The notes: generated by a model not told the origin, from the letters alone. Counted from the first letter of the stretch, positions 44,930-58,095 are shown. The stretch is 64,000 bases of DNA from Dastarcus helophoroides (GCA_028583605.1 CM053328.1:14567107-14631106), one strand, 5' to 3'. A program made the numbers and translations.

Positions 44930-45055
44930 CTCTGACATAAATATATTTTCTCTCTAAGATAAGTTTCAACTATCCTAAAAGAAGCTATCTCGTCCCAGCT
45001 GTGTAGATAAGCCTTGGATAGCTTCTCTCAGAATAGCTGACACTTATGTCAGAGT
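44930..45055. mobile_element. Miniature foldback element, about 125 bp
   Basis: CTCTCTGACATAAATA on the left and CACTTATGTCAGAG on the right are inverted ends. Closer to the centre, AGAAGCTATCT and GGATAGCTTCT pair as well. It interrupts the simple-sequence island and has no coding capacity. Confidence 0.7.
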
Positions 45056-47110
45056 AAGGAATAAAGTGTCCGACTTTTTTTAAATGTATGATTCCACTTT
45101 TTTTTGAAATTTTGACTTATTTTAAAGAGTAGACATTAATTTTTTGATAATTTTAAATATTGAACTGTATGACTTTTTTATTTTAAATGGAAATTTTGAG
45201 AAAAATCATTAAAAATCATAGAAACCCAATTATAATTTTTGAAGTCTCTTATCTTAGGTTTAAAAAATTCCCAATTTTCATTAAAAGTTTGTAAATAATC
45301 AACGTCAATGTTGAAGAAATTCTAGCCAAAATTGACCTTAGGAAAAAGACGAGTTTGAATTTAGACCAGAAGTTCCCCCCCCCCTAAAAAAACAAATAGG
45401 TGTTTGTGTTGGAAAAATAAAAATAAAAGAACAATTTAGCTTTAATTAACAGAAAATCTGAAAAAAAATCCTACAATTCCTAAAGTCGAAATCAAAGAAG
45501 TCATAAGTTTAAGTTGGGTATTTTTTGAATAGCTTTACAATTTCATGTTTCCACTTAAAAGTTTGACATTTTCTACATTTTTTCTTGCAATTTTAACTTT
45601 AAAATTTAAAATATATAACAAAATTTTAACCGAAAGTTAATAAAAAAATCTCTATTTTAAGGTTGAGTGTTTAGAATAATCTTAAAAATTAAATGCCTTT
45701 GAAAAAGTTTTAAAAAAATATCCAAACATGGTAAAAAAATCCAGTTTTAAGATTAAAGAGAAATACCTGAAACTCCAATTCGAGATTTCCAGGTAAAATT
45801 TTTGAATCAAATTTTAAGAAAAAAATTAAATAATCGTAGAAAGATAAGACGAGATTTTAACTTCTAACTTCAAACTGTGGTCAAAATTTTTAGAAGAAAA
45901 CGAAGTCTTAAAATAGTTAGCAAATTTGGTGGGTAACGAAGGGGAAGCATAAAAATAACCGGGCCAAAAAAGTTTGGAAAACGCTGATCTACTGCTTTTC
46001 CTGCTTTTTAAATTCGAAAATTCTTTTATTTTTGTACCTTTTCTTCAAACATTATTAGTATAAATTGAAAAATACTGCTTTTTAAAATTTTGACAAAAGG
46101 ACAAAACTGAGAAAAATTTTAAAAAGTCAAAACTTCGAAAAAGTAAAAATTTTGGTCAAAAAGGCTTTAAATATTCAAAAAAGTAAAAATCTTAAAGTCG
46201 AAGTTCTGAAAAATCTAACTGTTTAAAAAATTTTAACTTTCAAAAAATCAAAATTTAGGTTTACCTAGGTCTCGAATCCACTTTATACAATTCCTTCAAA
46301 ATAAAATAAAAATGTCAATTTCAAGTCGGATTTTTCAAAAAAAAAGGGTAAATGTTGAGGAAAAGGCGATTTTTTGTTAATAGACTTTTTTTATAAACAA
46401 AAGAATCTTTTAGAAGTTTTGAAAAAAGCCAAAACTTCGAAAAAAGATCAAAATTTTAAGCAAAATGTTTAAATTTTTAAATAAGTGCAAATCTTGAAAA
46501 AAGTCGAAGTTCTGCAAAATGTGCAAAATTTTTTTAAAAATCTAAATTTTCAAGAAAAGTCAAAGTTTTCAGACAAAATTAAATTTCGAAGAAAAGCCAA
46601 ATATTTTGAAAATCAAAAGTCTAAACTTTCATAAAGTTTGAGAAAAAGTCAAAACTTTGAACGAAATTCAACATTTTCAAAACAAAAGTGGAAATTTGGA
46701 AAACCGGTCGAAATTTTAAAAAGTCCAAATTTGGTATCATGTTTTTAAAAACTCGAATTTTCAAAAGTTAAAATTTTAAGTGAAGGCAAAATTAAAAAAC
46801 CCGGGATTTAAAAAGTCCAAATCGACACAAAGGTTAAAATTGCCTTAAAAAGTTGCACTTTTGAAAAAGTCGAAATTTAGCAAATTATAAGTTAACATTT
46901 TGCAAAAAAGTTAAACTTTGGAAAAAGTGGAATTGTAATTCGAAAGTTTCAAAAAAATTAGAATTTTCAAATGTCAACATTTTCTATAAAAATCCAAATC
47001 AAATTTTTCAAAAATAAAAGTTATCACCTTTAGAAAGTAAACATGCTTTTGACAAAAAGTCTAATTCTATATAAATTTTCAAAAACTGAAATTTCAATGA
47101 GACGAAATTT
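45056..47110. repeat. Degenerate A/T simple-sequence island (mainly purine orientation)
   Basis: Recurring AAAAAGTCGAAATTTTGA-like units with irregular spacing. A run of C at 45378-45387 is the only long C homopolymer. At about 45965-45985, AAGTTTGGAAAACGCTG repeats the hAT-like terminus seen at 43387. Confidence 0.65.
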
Positions 47111-48104
47111 TCAAGAAAAGTGTATTTTTTATTCTCTCTTTCTTTTCGTTTCAGCGTCAATGTAGGAATTAACAATTTACAAATAGGCTTCAATTAATTA
47201 TGTAAAAAAAAATCAAGTCGAATTTCTGCTTTACAGACGCAACTGATCGACCACAAGTGATATTAGTATATTAAAAACCATGAAATACAGTTACATTGGG
47301 TCGAAGCAAAACAGCAAAACACTATAACGTGCCTCAAAATGAGAACTCTATGAGACTGGTAACAATTTACGTTATTACTCTATCCATTTGATTGGATAAT
47401 TTACCAGTCAAAGAAATACAGATAACTTGTCAAGCCTTAACACACCTAGAATCACGTGTAGTCGCGCACGATTGAAAAAATACTAACTCTAGTTAATATC
47501 AAATTGCCCGTATGGGAATTCGCGTTGATTTCACCTGAAATTACTTCTTCAAATTACAACAAAAATTCGTCCAGTTTGGTAATCTAGTTTCGATAATTAC
47601 GCTGTTTGTTCCAGTACCCCAAATCTTCGTTAAAATGAAATTCGTAATTACGATTCGGTCGCTCTATAATTTAAACGTTGAAATAAAGAAGTTTCTCGTT
47701 GATTCATTCGAACGATGAAATTCATGAAATTACGCCGAAGTTACATAGTTAATCTGTCTAATTTACTTTTAATGCTCGACTATTGTCTGAAGCCTGCCAA
47801 TTTTCGAGAGGAAGTGAAATTAATTTGTAATTTCACATATTCCGGCGTAACGGGGGCTTTTTCCGCTTTACACCTCGTCGAGATACTTCGATTTTTCTTC
47901 CATTGTTGCCGTTGAAAATACGCAGTGTAAGCGTCCAGTGTCAGTGACCAGTTAAAAACATGCACAATGCACCGAAGTACGAATGCACGTGCCACATGTT
48001 CGATGAAGTAAAGGATGTTCGGACGTTAGAATGAATATAAATTGTAAAACGGTGCCTTATGATAAATTTTTATTATGCGGCGCATTTCCTTCTTTTGTAT
48101 TTTT
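47111..48104. other. Unique, less AT-rich block with no recognised gene
   Basis: This block lacks the simple-sequence theme and looks like ordinary single-copy insect sequence. ORFs at 47715-47915 (plus) and 47780-47995 (minus) overlap on opposite strands, and neither shows a known family. If the mwh transcription unit starts this far upstream, a first exon or promoter could lie here. That is speculation. Confidence 0.3.
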
Positions 48105-48275
48105 TATTTCGAACGGATAACACAAGCAACCGAATAATTCCCAGAAATTGCATAAGCACTTCGTAAAATCTACAGAATAACTTCGTAGAAACAGCTAAAT
48201 AACTGTGCAGAAACTATAGAATAACTGCAGTATAATTTTCTAGAAACGGCAGGATAACTTTGTTATAAACAGAAA
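48105..48275. repeat. Degenerate tandem repeat, unit about 23-27 bp
   Basis: Successive units carry a GAAAC/GAAAT core and an (A)ATAACT core: AGAATAACTTCGTAGAAACAG, CTAAATAACTGTGCAGAAAC, AGAATAACTGCAG, TTCTAGAAACGGCAGGATAA. About six units are visible. Confidence 0.6.
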
Positions 48276-48414
48276 AAAAGATTTATTAGATGTTTAAGGT
48301 TTTATGCTTGATTCAATCAGATTTTCCAATGGAACACAATGTGAACAAATACAAATTCGACCCAACGATTTAGCTAACTTTTCTTGACCCCTGGGTTGAC
48401 TTCACCTCACGTTT

Positions 48415-48500
48415 CAAGTTAGGCCGGTTCACTGACGTTTCGTGACTGCAAGAACATCTTCAGGGCTGACATTTAGTATCGACCTGAAGATGTTAGCAGC
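48415..48500. repeat. Inverted pair with a CTGAAGATG...CGAAACG motif
   Basis: On the minus strand CCCTGAAGATGTTCTTGCAG is followed by TCACGAAACGTCAGTGAACC. On the plus strand CCTGAAGATGTTAGCAGC lies just beyond. This resembles the hammerhead-like end blocks of Penelope-type elements elsewhere in the window, but the internal stem is poor. Confidence 0.4.
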
Positions 48501-48529
48501 AGCGAATGACAAAAAATAAGAAGAGTACT

Positions 48530-49950
48530 GTATTTAAAACTTAATTTTAAGAAAATAACGTAAAATGAAATTTTAAACACGGAGTTTCGTGGAAAGTGTA
48601 AAACTTGTAAGTAAATGATCATTTCGATTAAAAGTTGAAAATTCTAGAAGAAAGACCCAAGTTTTAAATTTATTTGGAAATGAAAAAAAACTATTCTATT
48701 AACAAAATCCCTCCTCATGTCGATTTGTAAGTTATTTTAGTTAAAAAGAGATAAAATTACAGTTTTAAAATTAATTGGATAAATGGGACATGTTAATACA
48801 ATATTTTATCATTAATCTCAAAATTTCGACTTTAATCTCAATCCTTTAATTTTAATCTATTTGGGGGGACGTCAGTCTTAAACTCGAATATTTATTATTT
48901 TTTGAAAATTTTAACCTTTAAATTGCAAATTTTGAATAAAAGGTGGAAGACTTAGGTCGAATTTTGAGATTTTTGCAGGTAAATTTAAAGTTATTTTTTC
49001 AAAATGTTTATTTTTTTTAAACTTTGGTGTAAATTCACGAGTTTTATATTTTTGCCAAGATTTCGATTGTAAACACTGAGCCATTTTTACAAATGTTTTC
49101 CAGAAATATTGAGTTTTGATATCAAAATTTCGACTTTTTACTCAATTTAATCCCGAAATTAAAGATGTTTGAAGGTTCTAAGTTTAGAGTCTAACTTTTG
49201 AGATAAAATTTGAAATTTTGAATTAAAATTCGAAATTAAAAAAAATGTTACGTAATTCATATTATTAGGGAAAATTTATAGCATTTTAGCTATCAATAAA
49301 AGCAGAAAACTTGTGAAACTAAATTTCACATCTAAATTCTTTTTATTTTAAAAAAGAAATACTAACTCTAAGTCGAAATGTCAGAAAAAAAACTAGAAGT
49401 AGAAAAAGGCGAAACTTGGCATTTTATTATTCCTATTGAAATTATAAAAAAACAATTAATAGTGCAGGTATAAGATTTGAATTTTCAGAGTTACACTTAA
49501 AAAAATACTTGAAGTTAATCAAAAGAAAACTCAAAATCTCGAATTTAAATAACATTTTATGATTATTTGTTTTAAAATGCTAATTACTCCAAATTTGTTA
49601 TAAACATAATTTACTCTGTATCTTTTTGAAAAAATTAGACGTTTTTCTCACAATTGCATGTTAAGTTTAAAATTTAATTTTTACTATTTTAAATTTTTCT
49701 CGAAACGTTGACGTTTTTTTCTCAAAATTCGGGGTTTAAGACTAAAAAGTTTCAAGTGAAAAATGCGAGAATTTTTCAAAGCTTTAGACAAAAAGTTTAA
49801 TTCATTTAAAAAATTGCCAATTTAACTTCAAAATATTGACTTTTTTTCTAATTTATGGCTTTAGTCTAAACATATCCATCTTTTTTCTAAAATTTTAAGT
49901 TTCAAGCGAGATGTTTATTTCAAAAATAAAATTTAAAAACGAAAAATCTT
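48530..49950. repeat. Degenerate A/T simple-sequence island (mixed orientation)
   Basis: Same theme (TCAAAATTTCGACTTT, ATTTTGAGATTTTT). No gene seen. Confidence 0.6.
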
Positions 49951-49969
49951 TTACTATACTTAAACATCA

Positions 49970-50700
49970 AGTTGGATACTAGATGTAAGTATATACACGG
50001 ATATATCGAAAACAAATACGGGCACTGGAACGGGAATCTTCTCGAAAGACCTGAATCTAAATGTAAGTATTAAGTTAGATAAATACTCGACAATCTTCCA
50101 AGCGGAGATGTTGGAAATTTTATATAACGCTGAACAAATGACGCAACTGAACATTACAGAAAAATATATTCAAATAAATAGAATAGCCAGGCATCCCTTA
50201 AGGCTCTGAGGAATGTCAAAAAAACTCATTGCTGCCACCTAGATTTAGAACTCTATCACCGGAGAATGCAATTGCTCTAATATGGATCAAAGGACATTCT
50301 GAAAAAGAGGGAAACGAACGCGCTGACAAACTGGCGAGGAAGGGTTCGGAGGGATAATTCGTTGGACCAAAACCAACCCTTCCCCTGATTAGATCAACTG
50401 TAAGATCCCTACTTAACGAAGAAATCCATCGTAAACACAAAGCGCAATGGGCATCAATAATAACATGCCGGCAGACTCACGCATTCATTAGAATGCCGTG
50501 CACGGAAAGGGCAAAACTATACCTACAACTTTTAAGAAATAATCTCAAGACACTTGTAGGGATTTGGACAGGTCACTATTCTTCCGTTTCTCAACAAAGT
50601 TGGGTGGCTGAATAAATGACCAAGGACACCTCAATCACAGGGATAGCACAATGGGCCCGGAAAGGGTGGCCTAAGTGCTGCCCTAAACTCTAGGCAACTC
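49970..50700 (+). pseudogene. Non-LTR retrotransposon 3' part with RNase H domain
   Basis: Plus-strand reading gives IYTDISKTNTGTGTGIFSKD, YSTIFQAEMLEILYNAEQM, then after a shift NAIALIWIKGHSEKEGNERA and DKLARKGSEG. Then FVGPKPTLPLIRSTVRSLLN, HKAQWASIITCRQTHAFIRM and LRNNLKTLVGIWTGHYS follow. GHSxxEGNERADxLA is the RNase H end block, and the final part is the C-terminal domain of R1/LOA-like elements. TDIS replaces TDGS. It is a different family from the copies at 34626 and 51900, and is truncated at the 5' end. Confidence 0.75.
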
Positions 50701-50749
50701 AACTTAAATCCACAATCCAGAAACATCAAGTTTCTAGATAAAAATAAAA

Positions 50750-51120
50750 ATTCTAATATAAAATGCTTTTAGTAATTTATTGCTACAATAGATTCTCTTG
50801 GTTTGTATAGCAAACCACAATTTTTTTCCAAATGTTGATTTTTATGTTGAAATTCCTAATTTAAATTTGCAATTTTCTTTCCCTAAAATGTCAACCTAAA
50901 ACACAAAATTTGAGCTTCTTTTTGACTTTGTTTCTCAATATTTCGACATTAAACTTAAAGTGTTGATTTTTTTATTAATTGTTTTTTCTTTTCTCGAAAT
51001 TTTATTTTAAAATTCCATGTTGGGATTTACAGAGAACATTTTGAGGATATTAAAAATTTTCAATTTTTTCTCAAATTTTTATTGTAATCTTAAACTTTTC
51101 TATTAACAAACCAACGGTCG
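50750..51120. repeat. Degenerate A/T simple-sequence island
   Basis: A short stretch of the same theme (TTTCTCAATATTTCGACATT). Confidence 0.5.
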
Positions 51121-51895
51121 TGATTTGATCTGTTATCCGGAAATGCCAAAAAACACATCTTTTTGCCGTAAAAATGATTAGGTATATCTCGAGTAATTTT
51201 CCACCAAATTAGTTGTATCATTATTATTGTATTCTTAGATAGAGAAAAGCGTTTTCTAGGTGACACCTTTTTAAATTACGATTAACTCCAAAATTTGTCA
51301 CTAAAAAATAACTGTTGGTCTGTGTAAATGTCTGTTATTACTGTACAGGTCGCAATTCCTAACCAATTTTTCCCATTCTTATTTCTGTCGATTCAAAATT
51401 CTTCAAGATATAACCCAATTGATTTTGCTTAAGATTGGTCAAATAGTTTAAAATTAATTTTAAAAAAAATTGTTTATTTCAGACAAATCAAACTTAGCAA
51501 TCTCGGGCCTTATAACTTGTATACATATTGTGTATCAAGTACATCTTCGAAAAAAATTAATTTGACGATTTTTTTTTCTCTTCATTTCATAGAAATTGTT
51601 TTGTGCTCTGCAGTTGAAAACCAGCTAGAAACTACACAACCATGAATATAAGATACAGAAATGATTTGTAGTGTAATTTATAATTGTCATGGAAATAGGA
51701 GCTGCACAAATTGCGTTCTGACTTTTACCTGACAATTTTGTCTCTAAATCCTTAAATAAATTAACTAAACAAGATGCTTATTACCGAACTATAACTGGTG
51801 ATATGGAAATTGCAATTTGATGAAAAATATTTTTTAGGAAAGGCATCTGGCATGGTTAGATTACATTAGATTATATATGGGTCGTTTCGTATTTG
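51121..51895. other. AT-rich sequence, no gene seen
   Basis: No ORF family, repeat structure or RNA gene was recognised. Confidence 0.4.
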
Positions 51896-52700
51896 TTTTC
51901 GTCCACCCCGCACCTCGACCTAAGGAGATCTTTTATGCATACCCTGATTTATGCAGTTCCCAGGTTCAAACTCTTGTAAACATTTAATATGGACCTGGGA
52001 TTGAGTTTTTCTACATCTGATGGGTCTAAGGACCTTCATCCGAGTTGGACGTGCCTTTTGCATACAAGCGTATTGTACTTGCATAGCACATGTTTTGCAG
52101 CCTCCGCAGCCTCTGGGCAAAAGCGATATAGGTCTGTTTCAGCTTGACCCATTTTCTTGAGGTGGTACTTCATAGGGCAGTGTTCTGTTAGGAGGCCCGT
52201 TAATATCCTCAATTCGGTTTTGCTGAGTTCTAAGTAGACCTTTGTCTTTTCAAGCGTTCCAGACATGAATCTTTTTGCCTGTCGTAATCTTGGATATGAT
52301 CTCCAATGGGAAATCCTTGATCTTGCTTCCCATTTTTGACCTCATCGTTGATTTGACTTTTAGAAAAACCAAAAGTCGGTTCAGGTCCAAGAAATGACGA
52401 TGCAGTTCTTTCTCTAGCCAGTTGGTCCACAGCTTCATTCCCTTGTATTTCTTTGTGCCCTGGCACCCACTTAAGGTTGAGCCTGTTATATTTAGCCAGT
52501 TGCTTTAGCATTTCTTAGTAGTCCTAAACTAGTTTGGATTTCACAATGCCGCTGCCGAGGGCCTTTATTGGTGCTTGACCGTCAGATGTATTTTGTTCCT
52601 TTCAGGTTTCTTCGAAGACACTAGTAGGCACAGAGTTCTATTGCATGTATTTTAGTTTAAAAAACAGTTGGGTCTTTTCTAAGGTTTAAGAGAACCTCTA
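51896..52700 (-). pseudogene. Non-LTR retrotransposon 3' part: RNase H and C-terminal zinc region
   Basis: On the minus strand LKQLAKYNRLNLKWVPGHKE then IQGNEAVDQLARERTASSFL (about 52380-52510) is an RNase H end block. Then GPEPTFGFSKSQINDEVKN, ELSKTELRILTGLLTEHCPM and KYHLKKMGQAETDLYRFCPE follow, then a frame-shifted AAKHVLC. It is the same family type as the plus-strand copy at 34626-35720 (shared GPEP.xGxxK and YHLKKMG blocks) but clearly diverged from it. Frameshifts and stops throughout. Confidence 0.7.
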
Positions 52701-52799
52701 GTTAGGGCCATAAATTCCCACCCCAGTCCCATGTTCTGTCTTTGCATCTGTAAGTAGATAGATAATCGCATCTAGCCTAAGTTTATAAGGAATAGTTTT

Positions 52800-55180
52800 G
52801 GAGTCAAAAGTAAATTTTTATATGCTGAACTTAAAGACAAACTTTCAGCTTTTCTGCCAAAAATTTAACTGTAAGATGAAAAATCTATCCCCATGGTGTG
52901 CACTTTTGGCGTTACCAACGATTTGCATCTTCTTTCTAAATAAACATCATGTAAAATCAAAATTTTGAATTAAACCTCTAATTTGCTTTGTAAATTTTCA
53001 GTTTTTCTCAAAATTTTAAGTTTTTTTGAAACTTAAAAAGTTAGTCCAAATTTTTGGCTTGAAATTAAAATTTTTCATTTTTTGCCAATATTTTAACTTT
53101 ACCAGCAAAATTTGACCTTTTTTCTAAAAATCTCGACTTTAATCTTTAAATCTGACTTTAACGTCGAAATTTCGACTTATCATACTATTAATATACAAAA
53201 TAAGCTATAATCGTCCTAAGTCTAAGCAGAGTGCCTAGTAGAGCAGTCGAGTTTTTTTTTATCTTGTAGCTGTATAATGCTTTACTAATTTCTAGTTCTT
53301 TGTCTTGCTGTTTCTTGTTCTTGCTGCAAGAACAAAACAAGAAATTTTTTTGAATACACAATCCTTTTACAAGTAATAAGATTTGACCACCTCTCTTAAA
53401 TTAAAATTTGGAAAAAATTTAATTTCCAGAAAACTTCCAAATTAAAAGAAAAAGTTCACTGCAGATTTTTTTCTCAAGATGACACTATTTAGCTATCCGT
53501 ACTAAATTTTGATTTCTTTTTTCAAAAATCTGGAACGTTTTCTTAGCTTCTTGATTGTATTCTCCAAATTTTAATTTTAATTTCGGTATTTCGATTTTTT
53601 CTTCAAATTAAAATTTTAACCTTAAAATTTTGGCTTTGACTCGATGTTTTCTAAACATTTTGACTATAATCATAAAAAATTATTTGACTAAACTCAGTTC
53701 AATTTTAAGTTATTCTTAAAACTAGGAATTTTAATTTGAAAAGTTCGAATTTGAACTTCGGAAAGGATTTTTTACGAAATTTCTAAATAAAAGTCAAAAG
53801 TTTAAATTTAAAGTTAAAAAAGTTTACTTTGAAGTGGAAAATTAGGTAAAAACATTTCACCAATTTAATTTGAAAATAAGTTAAAAATATTTGAAAAAAC
53901 TCGACCTTTCAAAATTTTAAAATTTCTTGTTACAAGGTAGAATTTCTCATTTTACATTTTTAAATTTTCTTAAAGCATTTTGAAATATTCAGAAATGTTT
54001 ATAAATATTTATTTTTCCGGATTTTCATATTTTGCTTTTTTAATTTTTTGGAGAAATTTCGAAAATAACATTTTTACTCCATACTATCTCAATATTACGA
54101 TCAAAATTTAAAATTTTAATGCAACGTTAAAAAATTTAACTTTGAAGTTATAATCTTAACTAGAAAATTTAAATTAATCATCAAATATCGAAAACTTAGA
54201 GATTTGATAAAAAGTTGGAAATGTCCAAATAAAATGTTTAAACATTGATTGTTTTCTCGCAGATGATAATCTTTCAAATCCTTATTAATAAAATGTTGAG
54301 TGTTTATTGAAAAATCGAACATTTTGGTTGTAAAATTGAAATTTTAATTATAAACTAAAATTTTGAAATTTGAGCTCCAGATTTTACGACTGTGGTAGAT
54401 ATTCCAAGAAGAAACACGAAATTATTATTAAAACAATGTGTAAAGTGTTTTCTCATAATATAAACTTTTTTCTTGAAATTTTTAGCCTAAATTTAAAATC
54501 AAAAACTTAGCATATTACGGTTTTGTTTTAAAAATTTACAATATTTCATAGATTTTTTTGGTATTGTACAGTTTTACTTTAAAAACACTGTTTGCAATCA
54601 AAATTTTAGAAAAAAGTGGCAATTAATGTGTAAGCTTAAAATTATAACAAAAGGCCCAAATTTCCAAATAGCTGAAAATTATAAAAAATTTCAAAATTTG
54701 AAATTTTGAGTTTTTAAGTGATCAACTAGGAAAAAGGAAAAGTTCGATATCTTCACAAGAAATGTCGAAATTTTTAATTATATAAAAATATTAATTTTCT
54801 TTAAAATAAAAATTTTGAAAACAAAGTCGAAATTTTGAAAAACTCTCCAAGAATTTATAATATAATATCAAAATCAATATCAAAAGTAAACACACAAATT
54901 TCGACAAAAAAAAGTTAATGTCAGGATTATGATCGAAATTTTAAAATAAAATTAAAATTCCCAAGACAAAATTTCAAATTTATAATAATACATAAATTCA
55001 GGGAAAAAAATAACAAAAACACAATAACAAAAACTTTCACAAAAAATCGATAAAAAAGTTTCAAAAGAAAAGAACATTTCTAGAGAAAGGCAAAATTTGG
55101 AGTTTCAAATTGGATTTAAAATAAAAATTGTCACATACATAGCTGAAAAAGTAAATAAAAAATGAATAAAACTGCCATGA
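52800..55180. repeat. Degenerate A/T simple-sequence island (both orientations)
   Basis: The same theme dominates from 52820 to 55130 except a short block at 53200-53400 (CTTGCTGTTTCTTGTTCTTG). No coding content. Confidence 0.65.
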
Positions 55181-55254
55181 CTTCCTTCGTGAAGAAGATA
55201 CAGAGGACATCCATTAAATCCAAACGTCATCGGCGTGACATACGTTTAAGTACA

Positions 55255-56413
55255 TTTAATTGTCAGTTAAGTTTGGAGCATAAAATCCGATCATTGATAA
55301 CAAAGCAAAATTGTTTGAGAAACTTCTGATTAAAAGAATGAAACCAATTACTGAAGCAAAAGCTCTGATACCAACACATCAATTTGGTTTTAGAGGTGGG
55401 CATTCCACAATTGATCAAGTGCATAGAAATACAGACATTATTGAAAAATCACTAGAAGAAAAGAAAGTGTGCCTAGCTAACTTTCTTGATGTTGCTCAGG
55501 CATTCGATACAGTTTGGCATAAAGGACTAATATTTAAACTAAAAACCTATATACCCTAACAATACTCTCAAATTCTTCAGTCTTATATATCTGAAAGATA
55601 CTCTCGAACTAAATAGGATGACACATATTCAGACCTAAGGGAAATAAGAGCAGGAGTTCCGCAGGGTAACGTGTTGAGTTCGGTCCTTTACCTAGTATGC
55701 ACGTGCGGCATACCTGTATTAGAACATGACACTCTCACCACCTTTGCTGTCGACACAGCCATATTGGCAATAGGAAATACTAGCGAAGAGGCAACCGACA
55801 AACTACAAATAGCAGTTAACAAAATAAATGATTGGACTAATAAACAGAAAATTAGGCTGAACAAAGCCAAATCTGTTTACGTTCGCGTTACCTATAAACA
55901 AAAATATAAAATATATCTAATACAATTAATAACAGACAAATACCATATGCAAATACTGCAAAATACCTAGGTTAGATGCTCAACTACGTTGGTAGGCTCA
56001 CGTTAAAAAGAAAAGGGAAGAACTTGGCATAAGATATAAAAAAATGTATTGGTTGATGGGAAAAAAACTCCACTTTAATTACATACAATATGCTCTTACT
56101 TTATAAACAAGTACTAAGACCTGTATGGACCTATTGTAGCCAACTTTGGGAGTGCACCAAGAAAACTAATATAGAAATTATTCAGAAATTTCAAAACAAA
56201 TCACTGAGGAATATAGTGGATGATCCCTTGTATGTGAGGAACAGCGACCTCCATAAGGACCTCGGAGTGAAAACTGTGGCTAAAATCATTATGAAGATGA
56301 CAGAAAGTCACGAACAGCGACTTCATAGACATGTAAATGTTGAAACAATCCAGCTCCTTTTTAATACTGGACTAATTAAAAGATTGAGAACAAAACCCTT
56401 TGGATTAGCTTAA
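55255..56413 (+). pseudogene. Jockey-like non-LTR reverse transcriptase, C-terminal half
   Basis: Reads KLFEKLLIKRMKPI (after an initial shift), HQFGFRGGHSTIDQVHR, EKKVCLANFLDVAQAFDTVW, HKGLIFKL, IRAGVPQGNVLS, then the catalytic box as TFAVDTAILA. KINDWTNKQKIRLNKAKSV, YKQVLRPVWTYCSQLWECTK, NKSLRNIVDDPLYVRNSDLH and EQRLHRHVNVE follow, ending FGLA. FAVD replaces FADD, so the catalytic pair is lost. These blocks are standard for jockey elements of insects. The N-terminal endonuclease is missing, and there are stops at about 55558 and 55614 and a frameshift after 55970. It is the best-preserved retrotransposon ORF in the window. Confidence 0.85.
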
Positions 56414-58095
56414 GGGACAGTGTAATAGCAGAGCATAGTGCTGTGTGTGTGATGCACGCTAATATTAGTGCGGATTTATTAGATCAGATAAGAGGACACC
56501 ATAAGATAAACTCTTATTATTTATAAGAAACTTTAGTAAGTTAGGCAAACATAAAATTGCTTATTAGTCATCTATAACCAGATTATAGTTACATTAATAA
56601 AAACAAACTGATAAAGAATCTAGCAGTCCAAATTGAGAAAAAAAATGGAAATTTTAACTTTTAAAGTAACATTTTATTAAAAGCCATTCTAGGTAAATAT
56701 ATTTGATTGCAACATTTTCCAAAAGTTGGCAAATAAGAAACCGAAAATAGGGGCACTTTTAAATAAATTTCCATTTCTTAACAAGAGATATTTGAGGGAA
56801 AAATACGAAAAAAAGCCATGAAATATTAACTTATCTAAAACATTCTATCAAGATAGAGTTAAAACATTCTCATTTAAAGGCAATTTTTCAGAATTTAAAG
56901 CTTGAAACAATTTGCATTTGTTTCATTTTATTTTATTGCTGTAACCGGTTTGGAACCATTAGTCCATTAGCAAAGACAATTCTAAATTGTTGATTGTTGA
57001 TAGATGACGAAATTTTAACTTTACCACAAGACAAAATAAAAATCCTGCAATAGTTTCTTGAGTTAATCAATGCTGTCTTCATTCCCAGAGACAAAATTTT
57101 AATCGAGACATAAATCGAGATTTGCTAACAGATTAATCACAACAAAGATGCCATTAGCCTGTTGATAAAACCGAATTTGCTTTTAATTAATTTGGTTTTA
57201 GAGTAGAAAAAGGTAGAATCGTGGTAACCGTTTAATTAAACAATGGCATCGTTTAAAATTACTTAATGCAAATTGTGTGTTTAGCGTAGAGAGCTATAAT
57301 TGCCGCCTATTGTTATGTCGAAGAAAAATCTAATCATTTAAATGAATGCAGTTGATACGATTAAATACAATAGAATCGAATTCTTGTCGTTGAAGTCGAT
57401 CTAGAAAAAAAAATGATTTCTAATAAATCTGTACCGGCGAAGTATCACTTTCAAAGCCTATTTATATTCAAATTTAAAAATTCAATTCAGATACCGTTGG
57501 AAGTTTATGGCAAAAATGTATCGTGCTTTCACCTCATTTTCCTTCTATGTAATTATCAGTTATATTTTCTCTCTGCGTTACAATAAAACTCCCGAATGCT
57601 GTATCATATCTTATAAAGCTATAAACATTTGTTGAACATATGCATGAATTTCTCGACAGATACAACTGACTTATATTTATCGACTATATTTAAATCGATT
57701 TATCATCGAGATCTCGAGCGCTTAGGCTTATCTTTTAATTTGATTAGGTTCGATCATGACAGCATCTTTCACAAGTGAAATATCTCCTCGACTGTTGTAA
57801 TTGCTTCGTCTTTCATTCTAATGGCGCAAGGTGGATATCGGTTATATTATTTACAGTTATTTATTGTCCACGAGAGACCTAGGGGTCCCAAAAGAAAAAT
57901 GATGTAGCACTTTTCAGTTCCAAACCAATTATATTTAGTTTAGTTGTGAGATTGGCCACTGGTAAACGAAACATTTCGACTAAAATAAAAATGTAAAACA
58001 ATTAGTTTTTATGGTTATTTTAAGTAAATCGGAAAAGGCTATGAAATAAGCTAAAACAAATTATTTTTGAAGGGAATACTTTTTAGGGGCGTTGA
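56414..58095. other. Retrotransposon 3' tail, then AT-rich unique sequence
   Basis: 56414-56610 is probably the jockey 3' untranslated part. 56640-56920 weakly carries the simple-sequence theme. 57150-57860 looks like ordinary unique sequence with many homeodomain-like TTTAATTA and AATTAA stretches, but no gene or RNA was recognised. Confidence 0.35.

Noticed and set aside
45378..45387. Run of C as a biological signal
   Set aside because: An isolated homopolymer in low-complexity sequence; may be a sequencing artefact.
47715..47995. Overlapping ORFs on both strands as a host gene
   Set aside because: Neither has a recognised domain or splice context; kept only as a unique block of interest.
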